A program made the translations under genes and the position numbers. DNA of 64,000 bases from Trebouxia sp. TZW2008 (lineage: Eukaryota; Chlorophyta; Trebouxiophyceae; Trebouxiales; Trebouxiaceae): contig BDIU01000107.1 of the NCBI GenBank assembly GCA_002118135.1, positions 16,668-80,667 on the forward strand, read 5' to 3'. This document shows, piece by piece, positions 1 to 11,769 of this stretch. The notes under the pieces are model-generated. The model searched no databases, was not told the DNA's origin, and saw only the letters and a list, made by a program, of their open reading frames with translations. Within the stretch, counting starts at the first letter, position 1. The number at the start of each line of letters is the position of its first letter.

Positions 1-2313
1 CTGCTTGGGCGACATGTAAAGGTGCAGCAGCTGACTTTGTTGATTTGAGGAGGCCTGGCATGCCTGAAGTACATCATATATGCTGCTGAGCTGCACATGT
101 TTTTTCCTGCATGTCTTCAAGCTTTGAACTCATCGCAATGCTGGTGTTGTCCAACATTACTAAGCATCTGATGCCCTAGGATATGGTACTCCTCTTGTGC
201 AGCAGACTGCCATTAGGCACAGCTGGTTTATGCATCTGTTTCTAAAAAGCTCCAACAGCATCTTTCAAGGAAAGCAATGTCCAAGAAGAAGATTGTACAC
301 AGGTGCACCATTGACGATTGCATTCATGAGTCAAGTTTCAGTGCCATTCCTGCTCCCGCCATTGCCTGAAATTCACCAGAGTTTGGCCTTAAGCCAGATA
401 TGCTTGTTCTACCTAATACAGCTTGTGCTGGTGGGCTGCCAATGTAGTTGAATGGAGCAATTCATTGAGTGCAGGTGCATCAGCCTGTGGCTGCCTTGTT
501 TGGCAGCTTGGTTCTGGCCCTTCCAGCACAGGCCCTGTCCCTCCCCCTCTCCCTGCTGCTGCTGTTCCACTGTCACAAGACATCTGTGCTTTGCAACATC
601 ACAAACAACAGCTGACAACAGCTCTTTGAGTGCAGGTGTATCAGCCTGTGGTTGCCTTGTTTGGCAGCTTGATTCTGGCCCTTCCCGCACAAGCCCTGTC
701 CCTGCCCCTGTCCCTACTGCTGCTGTTCCATTGTGTGGGCAAAGCCAACCTAGCAGGAGCTGCTCCTGTTGCACAAACGTTGGTGAGCACCCATGTCTTG
801 TATGCCTTGATGCACTTGCAAAGACGCTGGGGAGCAGTGTTGTCTTGTCTTGTAGCTACTTCAGCCGCCTGACTGCTGGTAAGGACTTGTCTCTGCCTCT
901 TCTCCTTGCTGCTGCTGTTCTCCTGTGTGGGCAAAGCCAACCTAGCAGGAGCTGCTCCTGTTTCCCAAGCTCTATTCAGTTGCACTTCCTTGTGTCTGGC
1001 TTGCAATGTGTGAGTGGGCTCCACCTCACTGGATTTCTTCAGACCCCCATCAGACACCCATGCTCTTGTCTGCTTGAACAGGTGCCAACTACTGAGAAAT
1101 GCTAGTCTGTCGTCTGTGATACGCCCTGCTGCTGTTGTTCCACTGAGTCAGCAAAGCCAACCTGGCAGGAGCTGCTCCTGTGGCACAAACGCTGGTGAGC
1201 TTTATCCCCTTGCCCCTGTCTGCTTTTAGAGATGCTATAAGGGTTAATCCCATTGCACCAGTTATCAGAGGCCTCAAACATTGGTGGGATATATTGCCGT
1301 AGCTTCTACTTATCCGGCTGCTGCTGTTCACTGTAACGCCAAAGCCAACTGACAGGAGCTGCTCCTGTAGCACAAACAATGGTGAGCACTAGTCCATTGC
1401 CTTTGATTGTACAAGTCTGAAGAGTGCTGGTGAACATCAATGTATATATTGTTGCTGTTGTTCCACTGAGTCGGCAAAGCCAACCTGGCAGGAGCCGCTC
1501 CTGTTGCACAAACACTGGTGGGCTTCAATCCCTGGTCTTTTGCTCCTCCTGTGATCGTGCACTTTGATTTTGGCGGCATTCTTCGCCAGGTGACTCAAGT
1601 CAGTGATGAGCACTATTTGCTTGTCTTCTATTTTTTTCTGCTGCTGCTGTTTCATTGCGTGGGCAAAGCCAACCTGGCAGGAGCTGGTAAACACTGGTAA
1701 GCTTTCTTCTGTTGTGTTGTTGTTGGTGCTTTGTCACCTGCACGCCTCACGAGCTCTACACTCTTATTTTCTGGTGGACCTTGGATGCAGTTGCTGGTAA
1801 GCTGCACTCCTCTGTCTTTGTTTGTCCTGGTCATACAGATCACGAGTGAGCTGCCTGCTGCTGCTGTTTCACTGTGTAGGCAAAGCCAACCTGGCAGGAG
1901 CTGCTCCTGTGGCACAAACACTGGCAAGCTTTCCTCTGTTGTGTTGTTGTTGGTGCATGTTACCTGCACGCCTCACAAATTCTACACTCTTGTCACACGG
2001 TGCATCAAGTGTGCAAATGCTGGTCAGCAGTCTCTGCTTGGCATATGCGTGCTGCAGTTGCCCAGACGATGGACACCGCTACAGCTTGTCTTTCAGTGCC
2101 TCAACTACACAAAGGTTGATGAGCTTCGTCCCCTTGCCTTTGTTTGTCAATCATCACCTTGCAGATCTGGGGCTCAAGTAGCTGCTTGCCGCAGTTCAGC
2201 TTCTGGGCGTTCTTCCCAGGGCTATACCCAGGTGGTCCCTCTATGTTGTGTCATCGAGCCTGGTGCACACCTCACAATCAATCAACCAACCAACCAACCA
2301 ACCAACCAACCAA

Positions 2314-2356
<43 letters not shown>

Positions 2357-4487
2357 ACCAACCAATCAATCAATCAACAGGTCAACAGACAATGTCAACA
2401 ACAAATCAATACAAAACAGACAACTCAACTAAAACAGACATGCACTCAATTGTCTTGGCATTCGTCAACAAAGTACCTAGATAGCTAGGGACATGATGGA
2501 CAGGTGCTAGTGCTGCAACGCTACTAACACATCACAACACCTTCATTCACGGCCTCACCGCTGAAAGCCATGTGAATGACAGCAGCTGCTGACAATCTGC
2601 AGCCTTGCAGGTGCTAGATGCTGTATCTGGAGCCCTCATAGGATCATTGACCTGGTGCAACTTAGGCCTTGTCACCCCTATCTCACAATGCCATCACTGA
2701 AGCCATTGCCGGCAGCTGTTGTCATATAGGTGTTGCAGCTGCTGTTGTTCACGTGTTGCAGCTGCTGACAATCACTGATACTGCAGGTGTTAGATGCTGT
2801 GTCTGGAGCGCTGATAGGAGCATTCACCTGGTGGAACTTAGGCTTTGTCACCCCTGTTCTGGTGTACACCTACAAGCGTCACATACCCGTAAGCTTCACC
2901 CGTAGTGAAATCATTTGTCACATATGCCAGCACAAGTGTTTGCGTCAATCTCAGACCTGTGGTCTGGCTAGCTTGTTTTTGGCCACAGCAACTTTTGCAT
3001 GCGCAAAGCAGTGCGCCGAGGATTCTCAATTGGTGTGACACAGTTGAAATGCAAGGCAGCTTGTTCCCTGTCTCAGCTGGTCATCCTTGCAACCAACTTC
3101 AAAGGGCCTTGCACAGCAGGCTTTGTCATTTACCATCTAACTGATCCTGCTGTCACTGTTGTGCTCATTCTTGGACACTTGCAAGTTGTGTTTGTAGCCT
3201 TTTACCCACTTGGTTGGCTTATTGCTTCATGCATTCCGCATTCCCATTCTTGAAACTTTTGCCGCGTCCCCCTCAATTTCCCTCCCCTTAGCTACCACGG
3301 GATGCTGTGCAAACGAGTTGATGTTGGAAACATGCAGCTTGCTTTATGGGCCTTCGCCCTGTTTACCCTTCCAAGAGTCCTGTCTCCGTTCCCCTTCCCC
3401 CCCTTCCTGATGCCATTGGCTTCGTCTACAACAAACTTACTCAGAAGTGACTGACTGGTGATTACCTGCAGGGTGTGTTGGGTGCTCTTTCCCTGTTTGC
3501 CCTCATACATCTCTCACAGCATGTTATGTCCCTCAAGACTGTGCACCTTTGCCCTCCCCCTCACCTTCTTCATTCCTCAAAACATTTACCTTCTCTCCTG
3601 TGTTCAAAACAGAGTAACCCTGTCCAACATGAATGACCCAAAAGACGGTTTTTGCACAATTGCAGGGTATTTTAGAGGCTTGCTTGTGTTTATCGCCTCC
3701 GTCACAGCATCTTGCAATCCCACAGCTTACAGTAATATGATACCTGTCCCCCTCCTCTTCCTCCCTTTGTTTCTTGTCTCAACTCAACAGTGCCTGAAGG
3801 TTGCCAGTGTGTTACTGCAGGGTTTGTTGGGAGCTCTTTCTCTGTTTGCTTTCATCACATCTTTGGTAGCGTCTTGTGCCCCCACGGCCTACAGTGAGCT
3901 CATCCCTAAGCGAGTGGTTCTGCAGCATCTGAATCAACATGATGCTGAGGGCAACATACTGTCCACCAGGTGACACACATCACGGCAAATGTACATGATC
4001 CACCCAAGTGTCTAGTGCCACTGGTAGAATTTTTGCCATTCTATAAGGCCATTGAGCAGAACATGCATCTTTATAAGACAGGTTCCTTTCATCATCTGAG
4101 TCTGCACAGGGTTTTTGGTCTTCCTGCCAAGAATCCTGTCTCTCTCTTTCATAGAGAGGAGCCTTCTTTCGAGCGTAGGAGAAAAAAAAAGAACTGTGGG
4201 CGCGGAAGGACTTGAACCTTTGACTTTACGCTTATCGTTGTGATTGATGGTGTTCTACAACATTTTGTCTACCAGGTGACACGCTGCAAGCAGCAGCACA
4301 TGCATGCTGTGAGCGTGCAGTGTTTCATAGCCTCAATCATGATGCAGCTTGTGAAGAATGCAACAGAAGCAGAGCTGTCGAAGTTGTCAAGAGCAGGTTT
4401 TCTGCATGTATGCTTTCAATCTGTCAGAACTTCTGCATCGCAACCAAACAACAGCCTGTCTGCATATACTGCCATTCAAGACTTTGT

Positions 4488-4572
<85 letters not shown>

Positions 4573-7541
4573 AGCTTTTGACGAGTTGCTTCGATACCTT
4601 GTGTGATGTATAGATGGTATGTGTTGGATATTGTAGGTGGACACTGGCGGCTGTGAACAGTTTGCCTAATTTGCCTGATTAATGTTTCTTTGACCCCTAT
4701 CAGCCCCATCTTTTCAGACCTGTTGCTTTACATTGTGCAGACTGCTTTTTTAAATAGGCTGCTTTTCTTCAATGTAGGTGGACGGTGGCAGCGGTAGACA
4801 GTGTGCCTATTGACAGAGCCCTGACTGACGTCTCCTTGACCCCCATCAGCCCCATCCAGAACCCCTGGCAGGTAAGGGGCGCCATGCCAAGCGCCTCGCA
4901 TCTCGTAAAAGAATGCATGACGTCCTCCCCTATCATGCAATTCCCAAGTGGTGTAGTCAAATGCCTGCAGATATTCATGCAGCAGTGTTACCAGCTGTTT
5001 GCATGTAACCATATCCCTCCAGCATGACAAGAGCTTGTGCTGCAGAGTTTCTACCCGCTACAGCCCATCTTGCAGACCATGCAGATTGAAGCCCCACCTG
5101 CTGTGAAACCCCAAGCAGGAACCTTGACTGTAGTGCAGGTGGTCCACAATGGACATCATGAAAATACTCTGCTGCTGCAGACTTTCCACCCTTTAGAGCC
5201 CATGTTGCAGACCATGCAGTTTGACGCCCCACCTGCTGTGCAATTCCAGTCCCTAGACTGCAGTGCATGCAGTTCAATGATTGCTATCATAACAAAAGTC
5301 TATGCTGCAGACTTTTAACCAACAGAGCCCATCTCTCACCAACCATTCATTCTTTGCTGCCTGTGATGCAGACTTAACACTCAGTGTCTGTCCAACCTCA
5401 CTCGCTGTTTGCTGTGTTTGCTGCAGACTTTCTCCCCACTAGAGACCATCTTGCAGACTGTGCAGTTTGAAGCCCCACCTGCTGTGAAACCCCAAGCAGG
5501 ACCCTTGTGCAGGTGGTCATGTAGTGAAGGTGCTCAACAATGGACATCACGAAAACAGTCTGTTGCTGCAGACTTTGTATCCTCTAGAGCCAGTTTTGCA
5601 CAACATACAGTTTGAAGTGCCACACAATGTGAAGACTTCAGTTGGAACCTTGACATCGGTACATGTGGTCAATGATTGCTATCATGACATGATTCTGTTG
5701 CTGCAGATTTTCTACCCGTCAGGGCCCACCTGCCATCAACCATTCATTCCTTGATGCCTGTGATGCAGACTTAACACTCAGTGTCTGTCTGAAGTCACTC
5801 AGTGTTTGCTGTGTCTGCTGCAGACTTTCTACCCACTAGAGACCATTTTGCAGACCATGCAGTTTGAAGCCCCACCTGCTGTAAAACCCCAAGCAGGACC
5901 CTTGACTACAGTGCGTGTGGTCAAGGACAGCATCAAGGGTTCCTTGAGACATCTTGAGGTATCCACTCGCTGTTTATAGCTTGAGCACTTACAGTCGAAC
6001 TAGTCAAGTCTTCACTGCTTGCTGTCAACCCCTGAGCATGACTCTTGACTACTGTGCGTGTGGTCAAGGATAGCATTCAGGGCTCCTTGAGGCATCTTGA
6101 GGTGCAGTGAGCTGGGCATTGCTTGGTCGCTTTCAGTATCAGCTTTGTCCAAAAGTTCTGTTTGACCACCTTGCTAGATATTTCGTCTCGTACTTGGAAT
6201 TTACAGCTGGAAACAGCTTGCCCGTTTTGACCTTCTTTGGCTTTGTGAAATTGTTTGTGTCGCTACAAGCAGAGTTGAGTACCACAACTCAACATGTGGT
6301 GTTGCCCGCATTCTCACTCGCTAATGCAATGTTGCTTTTTGCTCCCGCTGCTGCTGCTGCTATTGTCATCCTCGGTGTCACCGATGTTGCCAAGTTTGCT
6401 GCTGATGGCATTGCTGCATCTGCTGCTGCTTTTGTTGCTGTTGATGACTGAAACGCCTGTCAAATCTAAAAGTGGTGATGCAGCACCAGCATCTACCTTA
6501 ATTCTAGGTCTGGGTGCTTTGTTGATAGACGCCAAAGACTATTGTTTCAGTTTGAACGGTTTCCTTTGACCCCCCTGATGGGTCTCAAAAAGACGGTAAC
6601 TGCAAATAGTAAAACAGTAGTAAAAGGGCATATTGAGCTGGCAGGATGACTGCGATAATGCAGTGATGTGTGACTTCAGGTGGACATGCAACTCCCAGCT
6701 GCTGGATGGGGTGTGCTGAACATCACATCAGCCGGACTCAAAGCCTGGTCTTTCACTGAGCAGGTCAACTTCACAGCACAGCCAATCTCTTCTCAGGTGA
6801 GCTCTTGGAGTCGACTTGGCAATTATCTAGCCTTGACAACAGCGTCACTTGGCTGTGGCCTTGCATTTACTTTGTTAAGTGTTTTTAGATGCTGCCCAAT
6901 TTTGATTTGGTGATCTTGTTTCAGGTGTTTGGATTTCAGCATGTGCTCTGATTTCTTTATGCACAGTGTTGCTTTTTGTACACTCAGCATATGGAAAGAA
7001 TACTGCATGATGCTACGATGCGTGACAGCTGACCCGGCTGCCTTGTCTGAACCTGCTTCTCAGTGCAGATTTGGCAGTCTGCTTCCAGATGCATAGCCAA
7101 TTATGCCTGCTCTTGAACCACACAGTTGTCGCCGTAATGTGCCATGACTATGGCCTGGCCAGCAGCATGCAACCCTTACAAGCTGGCTGTTGTCTCAGTA
7201 TACCTGTCATGATGAATGCATCAAGTGTTAGTAGACAAGGTTTGTAAAACAAGACTCAATTGTCTTGCAGAGCACCTAGTTGTGTCAGTGCAATGCTGAA
7301 TATATCTTGTTCTGCTGTGCAGAGTAACAATTTGCAACACATGTTGCGCTACTCCTGCAACCAAGGCTATGAAAATTGGCATTTCTGGCTAGACATGGAC
7401 GCAGCCCAGCCGGAAGTGTGGCTTGAAGTTGCAGCAAGCATCATGCATGAAACAGATGCAATTAGAGGCTTTGTTGCGCAACTACCCACGTGGACTTCAG
7501 CAGCTGCTGTCACCACATTTCAGTCATCATGGAAGCTGTAA
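1..7541 (+). CDS. ERMP1: ERMP1-like ER-membrane M28 metallopeptidase, C-terminal part (5' end outside window)
   Basis: Multi-exon gene running in from the left edge. Exons that join in phase are 636-782, 2787-2888, 3821-3969, 4778-4871, 5824-5958, 6680-6796 and 7323-7541 (TAA stop); others between 782 and 3821 may be missing from this list. The first three encode hydrophobic membrane segments ([49 protein letters not shown]). Exon 3821 continues into [19 protein letters not shown], which matches the PKRVF-QH-x-EGN signature that follows the last membrane helix of ERMP1/Felix-ina proteases. The remaining exons encode the lumenal C-terminal domain, ending in WLEVAAS and [10 protein letters not shown]. 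The zinc-binding M28 catalytic domain would lie upstream of the window, so activity cannot be judged. Family knowledge: ER-resident, multi-pass metallopeptidase. Introns contain many degenerate copies of the adjoining exons. Confidence 0.77.
466..1930 (+). repeat. Array of about eight copies of the ERMP1 exon 636-782
   Basis: The functional copy is 636-782 (49 codons, phase 0, acceptor TGCAG and donor GTGAGC). A copy of its 5' half lies at 466-580. Copies of the 3' half (core GTGGGCAAAGCCAACCT) lie near 911-975, 1131-1197, 1318-1384, 1456-1530, 1643-1700 and 1858-1925. Several keep a GTGAGC-type donor, but frames are broken relative to the functional exon. Confidence 0.8.
2275..2378. repeat. 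Tetranucleotide microsatellite (CAAC)n/(CAGC)n
   Basis: CAAT/CAAC repeats pass into CAGC and back to CAAC/CAAT, within an ERMP1 intron. Apparent Asn/Gln/Pro- and Ser/Gln/Pro-rich reading frames here are repeat artefacts. Confidence 0.95.
2611..2692 (+). repeat. Degenerate copy of ERMP1 exon 2787-2888
   Basis: The sequence begins after a TGCAG-like acceptor with GTGCTAGATGCTGTATCTGG, against GTGTTAGATGCTGTGTCTGG in the functional exon. The upstream intron (GCAGCTGCTGACAATC) is shared as well, so the duplicated unit includes intron. Confidence 0.8.
3474..3740 (+). repeat. Two degenerate copies of ERMP1 exon 3821-3969
   Basis: Copies near 3477 and 3664 begin CAGGGTGTGTTGGGTGCTCT and CAGGGTATTTTAGAGGCTTG and align with CAGGGTTTGTTGGGAGCTCT of the functional exon. 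Neither keeps the downstream PKRVVLQHL segment. Confidence 0.75.
4182..4240 (-). other. tRNA 3'-half-like fragment with oligo-T terminator
   Basis: On the minus strand a perfect B-box-type motif (GGTTCAAGTCC, 4208-4218) is followed by CGCGCCC plus discriminator A, as in a tRNA acceptor 3' strand. A run of nine T (4182-4190) fits a Pol III terminator. No complementary GGGCGCG 5' acceptor strand was found within about 150 bases upstream, so this is a fragment or tRNA-derived SINE end rather than an intact tRNA gene. Confidence 0.5.
4490..4572. repeat. (GCTT)n microsatellite
   Basis: About twenty near-perfect tandem GCTT units inside an ERMP1 intron. It gives artefactual Cys-Leu-Leu-Ala reading frames on + and Lys-Gln-Ala-Ser frames on -. 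Confidence 0.97.
4637..4717 (+). repeat. Degenerate copy of ERMP1 exon 4778-4871
   Basis: GTAGGTGGACACTGGCGGCT matches GTAGGTGGACGGTGGCAGCG at the functional exon start, and the end CCCTATCAGCCCCATC matches CCCCATCAGCCCCATC. An in-frame stop has been gained. Confidence 0.75.
5040..6102 (+). repeat. Array of five to six copies of ERMP1 exon 5824-5958
   Basis: Copies start near 5041, 5172, 5421, 5567 and 5698 (partial); the functional one is 5824-5958. Each has CTGCAGACTTTCTACCC or a close variant. A 3'-end-only copy (core GTGTGGTCAAGGA) lies at 6037-6101. The copies at 5172 and 5421 stay open over much of their length, so alternative exon use is possible. The last full copy was chosen because it joins in phase to exons 4778-4871 and 6680-6796. 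Confidence 0.82.
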
Positions 7542-8566
7542 AGGAAGCTCATGAAGAAGTGCCAGAACGCAGACCCTGCTGTGCATGCATTCCTCCGAGA
7601 GGATGGTCAACAAATGCAACGCTTTGCTGAGAGGTGTCAGACTTTGTTTGCCTCCAATCCTGGCAGCCCTACCGGCCCCAGCTCTTGTAGCAATGCCGGA
7701 CTTAAATGTTGGTTGCGTTCAGGTTGCACAGCGTGCATTCTGCCTGTACACGTACAACACGTACTGACAGCCTCCATAGGAACGTTGCGACTGTCAGAAA
7801 TTTGCAGACATCCTCAGCACATCAGTCTCAGTGCAGCAGAGCCTGCCATGAAGAGATTGTGTACCCATGCAATTGTCATGCATGGCATGTAGAGCTCAGC
7901 TAAGCTGCGATTGCCACATTGAATGAAGAATGTTCAATTGGAGCTATCACGTGAACGTACTGCGTCAAGGCTCGAGCTAAATATGTGCATTGACTGCACA
8001 AGTGAAGAATGATTCATATGGTGCTACTTTGAGTGGGCCACTAGCAATGATAAGAGTCTAATCTTTGGACTCGAAAACAGGTCTGTCTTTGAAATATACA
8101 AAAGGGACACGGCAAAGGCTACAGAATCATAAAATGTGGATTGCTCAACACACATTTCAATACAGAAATACATGCACATGGCAGTAGGTGTACAGAAGCT
8201 ACAAGCTATCACAATCTCACAGCAGCCACAGACCACCCCAACATCTCCCCGTTGGCCAAGCATTGCTGCTGATTGTGCCCAGAAAAGATCTAATATTTCA
8301 GGCTTGTGCAGTAGTTAATGTGCTCTGTATAGCAGGATTAATGCAAAATCAGCTGAGAACAGCGTCTGTGAGGAGCGTCTGTGATGTTACGACCAAGCCA
8401 CCTTTTAGCTTGTCCTGCTTTGGCTGGCTGGAATCAGAATCTTTGCCGTTGGAGCACACTTTGACAGATGTGCATGCAAACAGTACCAGCCAGCACTTTT
8501 CTTTTCTTGACAGCCTTGCGTTGACAGCATCCATATCCAAGCTAGGAAAAAGTTGTGCTGTGAGCT
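7542..8566. other. Interval between ERMP1 and the Yippee-like gene
   Basis: It holds the ERMP1 3' end and the Yippee-like gene 3' end. No further gene is supported; the open frames here lack family motifs and credible splice context. Confidence 0.5.
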
Positions 8567-9472
8567 TCATGAAATGACCTTTGTGAGCATGCTGTGCCGC
8601 AGCAATGTCGCTCCTTCCTTGTATTTCTGATCCTGCAAGGACAGGCAATAACAGGGTCAGGACCAAGACTTCAGCCAGCAGACTAGCGCAGCATTCTGTC
8701 TTGTGTAAGGAAGTCAGCAAGCACAGCAACGGCCTTACTTGCACTCCAATTTGCACATTTTGTGTAAGTAAGTCAGCAAACACACCAACAGGACAATTTG
8801 CATTGCAAGCTTGAAGGGTGGAAATTCAAACATGCAACAATGGCAACAAGCAAGGGTGAGTGACAGCCAAATTCACATGAATGAGCCACGACGCAAACAG
8901 CATGATTTATGCCGCACAGGCAATACTGTGAAGTTGCATTTGCAAGCAGGTTGAGCATACCTCATGACTTGCTTGAAGATACTGCCAGCCCATGGGTGAG
9001 TGACAGCCGCTGCAGATGACGTCCATCAATGTGTACAAGCCTGTAGACAGGTGCTCATGTCGGGGTGAGCCGCTCTGCTCTAGGTTTACAGTGCTGCGCA
9101 ACAGAAAGGCAGGTTCCTGGGCCCCCATGTAGCCTTCCCATATGATCTTCTTGCAGCTCGCTACATCACGCCTGCGGTACAAGCAGTGATGATGCATTTT
9201 TGTTGAGCGAAGGCTGACTATCACTTGCATTGGCGTGCTTGTTTAGCTTGTTTAGCGAGTATACAATAGGTTGTCCTATGATCTGAAGCCTCAGTGCCGC
9301 AACTCACCCGCAGCTGACGCATACCATTCTGGGAGCATCGTCAGTGACGAACTGCGGAACCAGACAACCCGTGTACCGTCAGCAAGCGATGCAGTGCAAT
9401 AGTGGGAACGTGTAGTCGCGTGCCCGAGTCGATAGAAGCTGGAAAACGTGCCTGCAGAAATGGACGACCCAT
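8567..9472 (-). CDS. Yippee-like zinc-binding protein
   Basis: Two 3' exons are clear. Exon 8961-9171 starts after a CGCAG acceptor and ends at a GTATGC donor; exon 8567-8632 starts after TTGCAG and ends with TGA. Upstream, the open segment 9308-9378 ends at a GTGAGT donor in the matching phase. Together they give CVSC and CSGC separated by 53 residues, against the CX2CX52CX2C spacing of Yippee proteins. The family's STGLYTLMD region (usually TTGLHTV-D) and DQKYKEG near the C-terminus are also present. ATG 9472 begins MGRPFL, a typical Yippee start, but the join from it to 9308-9378 is not resolved. Family knowledge: small conserved zinc-fold protein of uncertain function. The gene is divergent from the thioredoxin-like gene. 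Confidence 0.72.
8701..8805. repeat. Short direct duplication in the Yippee-gene intron
   Basis: TGTGTAAGGAAGTCAGCAA (about 8701) recurs as TGTGTAAGTAAGTCAGCAA (about 8761), each followed by CACA. It is a local tandem duplication of about 60 bp. Confidence 0.7.
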
Positions 9473-9849
9473 CTTTGCTACCAAGCCGCAGCCTGCCCGA
9501 CCAGCACGGACACTGGGTCGTCTGGCGGAACGATCACGCAGGAGCAGCTGAAACCAGTCGCTCCTGCCTGCTGTCTCAACACATCGCCTGCTTCCGCAGC
9601 TGCAATGCGGCTATGCGCATTCCAAACGAGCTGCGTTGGCCTTCTGAACAGCTAGATAAGCCACTATCTGTGTTCGCGCCTGCTAGCGAAAAAACTCGAT
9701 ACAGTCAGACTTGCTTTTTCAGCCAATCTTCTTCTCTCTTTTGGCTTGTTCCACTTACCGAGTTGCATACAGTTCAAGCACTGTGCATTGCTTCCAAATC
9801 AGCTCAGCATAGTCAATGTCAGTTCCTGATCAGTCCGTGCGCGTCTCTG
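9473..9849. promoter_or_regulatory. Probable bidirectional promoter between Yippee-like and thioredoxin-like genes
   Basis: This is the interval between the minus-strand ATG at 9472 and the plus-strand ATG at 9850. By eye it is richer in CG dinucleotides than the flanks. No TATA box was identified. The role is inferred from gene orientation only. Confidence 0.4.
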
Positions 9850-11179
9850 ATGATCAGTCCTTTGACTGCAGTTGACACCTCTCGATTGACGCCCTTGTGT
9901 CCAGCTTTCCAGCGATCACAACTTTGTCAGGTGAGACAGCTGCATTCGTCAATGTGTGTCTGCGCATCAAAAAACTGGAGGAAGATGTTACAGCGCTTGC
10001 TATGTGCAGATCGCAGCGCGCCCGCGACGGCAGCACGCCCGTCAAGCGACTGTGACAGCACTGCATATAGATCGACGCCAGCATCTCGAAATAGCGTGGC
10101 AGCGGCAGGAAGGGGAGGAGGCTTTGCTCAAACAACAGCTGAGCAAAAACCTACCTGTTGTGGCAGAAGTGCGCAATCTAGCTCATTTGGATCAGCTTGT
10201 TGAAAGCGCTGGCAGTGCTGTGATCCTTTTGTACCTGTACAGCAAGGTAAACGAGATTTCATACAATCTGCCACTATCTGCAACTCATGTTGTTGTTCAT
10301 GTGTACAGAATGCCTGCATACGTTTTTGCATGCATGGTCTTGTCTGTCAGTACCACAGCAGTTGAAGGACATACAATTTTGTCATTCAAATGGCCACCAT
10401 GCTGAGCAGTCAGGCTAACAACTTGCATTCGTCACTTGCCATGCATAGCAGGAACTATATTGCTTGCTGGTTCCCTGACAAGACACATGTGTCTGCAGTC
10501 CTGCGGTACTTGCAAGGAGGTGTTGCAGCACTGCAGTAAACTCTGTCACGAAAACAGTCAACAAAAGGCTGGAGTGCTGTTCCTCAAGCACAACATTTGG
10601 AATGACTTTGATGACCTCACTGACATAGCTCGCATGTACAAGACAAAGGCTGTGCCAAGCTTCATCTTCTTGACTGGAGGTGCAATGGTGAGTCTGTTTT
10701 CGTCTTTCCTGCAAGTGTTCCTTCTCCTCAGCTTCAGCGCTGATGCCAGCAGTCCCTGTGCAAGATCCTATGCATGTCTCTGTATAGCATGTTGGCATTG
10801 AGCAAAGCAGTGCTTGCTGGTCAGCAAGCAGCACTGTCTGCCTTTATCAGTGCACAACAAATCGCAGTGTTGCTGACATGTTCTGCTATGGCCTCGGTCA
10901 GCGAGTATGTCCAGTGTTTGCACTGAGCCATGTATCACACGGCGACCTGCTGTTGTTGACGGTGTCTTCCTTTGTTGGTGGAGTGCTGTTGGCAGCAGAC
11001 ATGCAAAAGCACCTCAGACGCTCTTGCACACGCAGGTCCGCCAGCTGCGCATGCCAGACGCTCGCAGCATGTATGGGTCCACGGCAGTGCTCAACAGGGT
11101 GTATGGTTATGAAAAGAAAAGGCTTGGGGCAACACTGCGAGAAATGCTTTTCAGAAACACACCCAGTGCAAGAAGGTAG
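9850..11179 (+). CDS. Thioredoxin-like protein with CGTC active site
   Basis: Four exons join in phase: 9850-9930, 10010-10246, 10499-10687 and 11036-11179 (TAG), giving 217 codons. The third exon encodes a thioredoxin fold with the redox motif SCGTCKEVLQHCSKLC, then the cis-proline region KAVPSFIFLTGG. The N-terminus (MISPLTAVDTSRLTPLC, then Arg/Ala/Gln-rich) resembles a plastid transit peptide; that targeting is inferred. A CGTC motif in place of CGPC, with extra cysteines nearby, recalls atypical plant ACHT-type thioredoxins, but assignment to that subfamily is not established. Donors are GTGAGA, GTAAAC and GTGAGT; acceptors end in GCAG. The start was chosen because it opens an exon whose phase fits the next one; longer upstream frames overlap the divergent Yippee-like gene. 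Confidence 0.7.
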
Positions 11180-11769
11180 ATTTCAAAGCCTGGACTAAAA
11201 GAATGTTGCTGCCCGGCCTGACATGGCACCTTGTGATTCCCTTGTACTTTATATGTATTCTCTTGGGCTCTTATGCTTGTACAATGCTAGTCTGTATTGT
11301 GTTGGATGAGTCGTCTACGTTGTTGCTGCTCAAAGGCCAGCATTGCCAGACTGCTTCTGCCCTCAGGAGCTTCTGATGTCAGGCCTAACGGCATAGACTT
11401 GTCTCTAGTGCATACTGAGGTAGTGCTAGGCTTTATGGTGCATGAAATTGTGACAGTCTTCCTTTATCACTTGCAACACCTGATGCCAATTTATGAGTGA
11501 CACCAGTCATACGCAGAAAGATGGCCGCACAACAAGCATAGACATGAAAACTCAGATCCAGACTGTTGGCACAACTTTGGATGAGCAGCCCAATTGTACC
11601 TGTTGCCCAACAGCTACCTGGAGCTGACAGGCCAGCAGTGTAAGAGTGCTTGCAGCTGCTGTAGTGCACCCTGCCTGAGGGCAGGGCACTTGTGAACAAG
11701 TTGCTTACATTTTACGGCGTGAAAGATCGTAGTTAACGTTTTAGATCAAGGCTCCCTTGTGGCCATCAA

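Noticed and set aside
2144..2488. Asn-Gln-Pro-Thr / Ser-Gln-Pro-Ala repeat protein
   Set aside because: It is translation of the (CAAC)n/(CAGC)n microsatellite.
4476..4709. Ala-Ser-Lys-Gln and Cys-Leu-Leu-Ala repeat proteins
   Set aside because: They arise from translating the (GCTT)n microsatellite in an intron.
9448..10203. Single long plus-strand frame of 251 codons as the thioredoxin-gene start
   Set aside because: It overlaps the Yippee-like start and is in the wrong frame for the thioredoxin exons; a spliced model from 9850 joins in phase.
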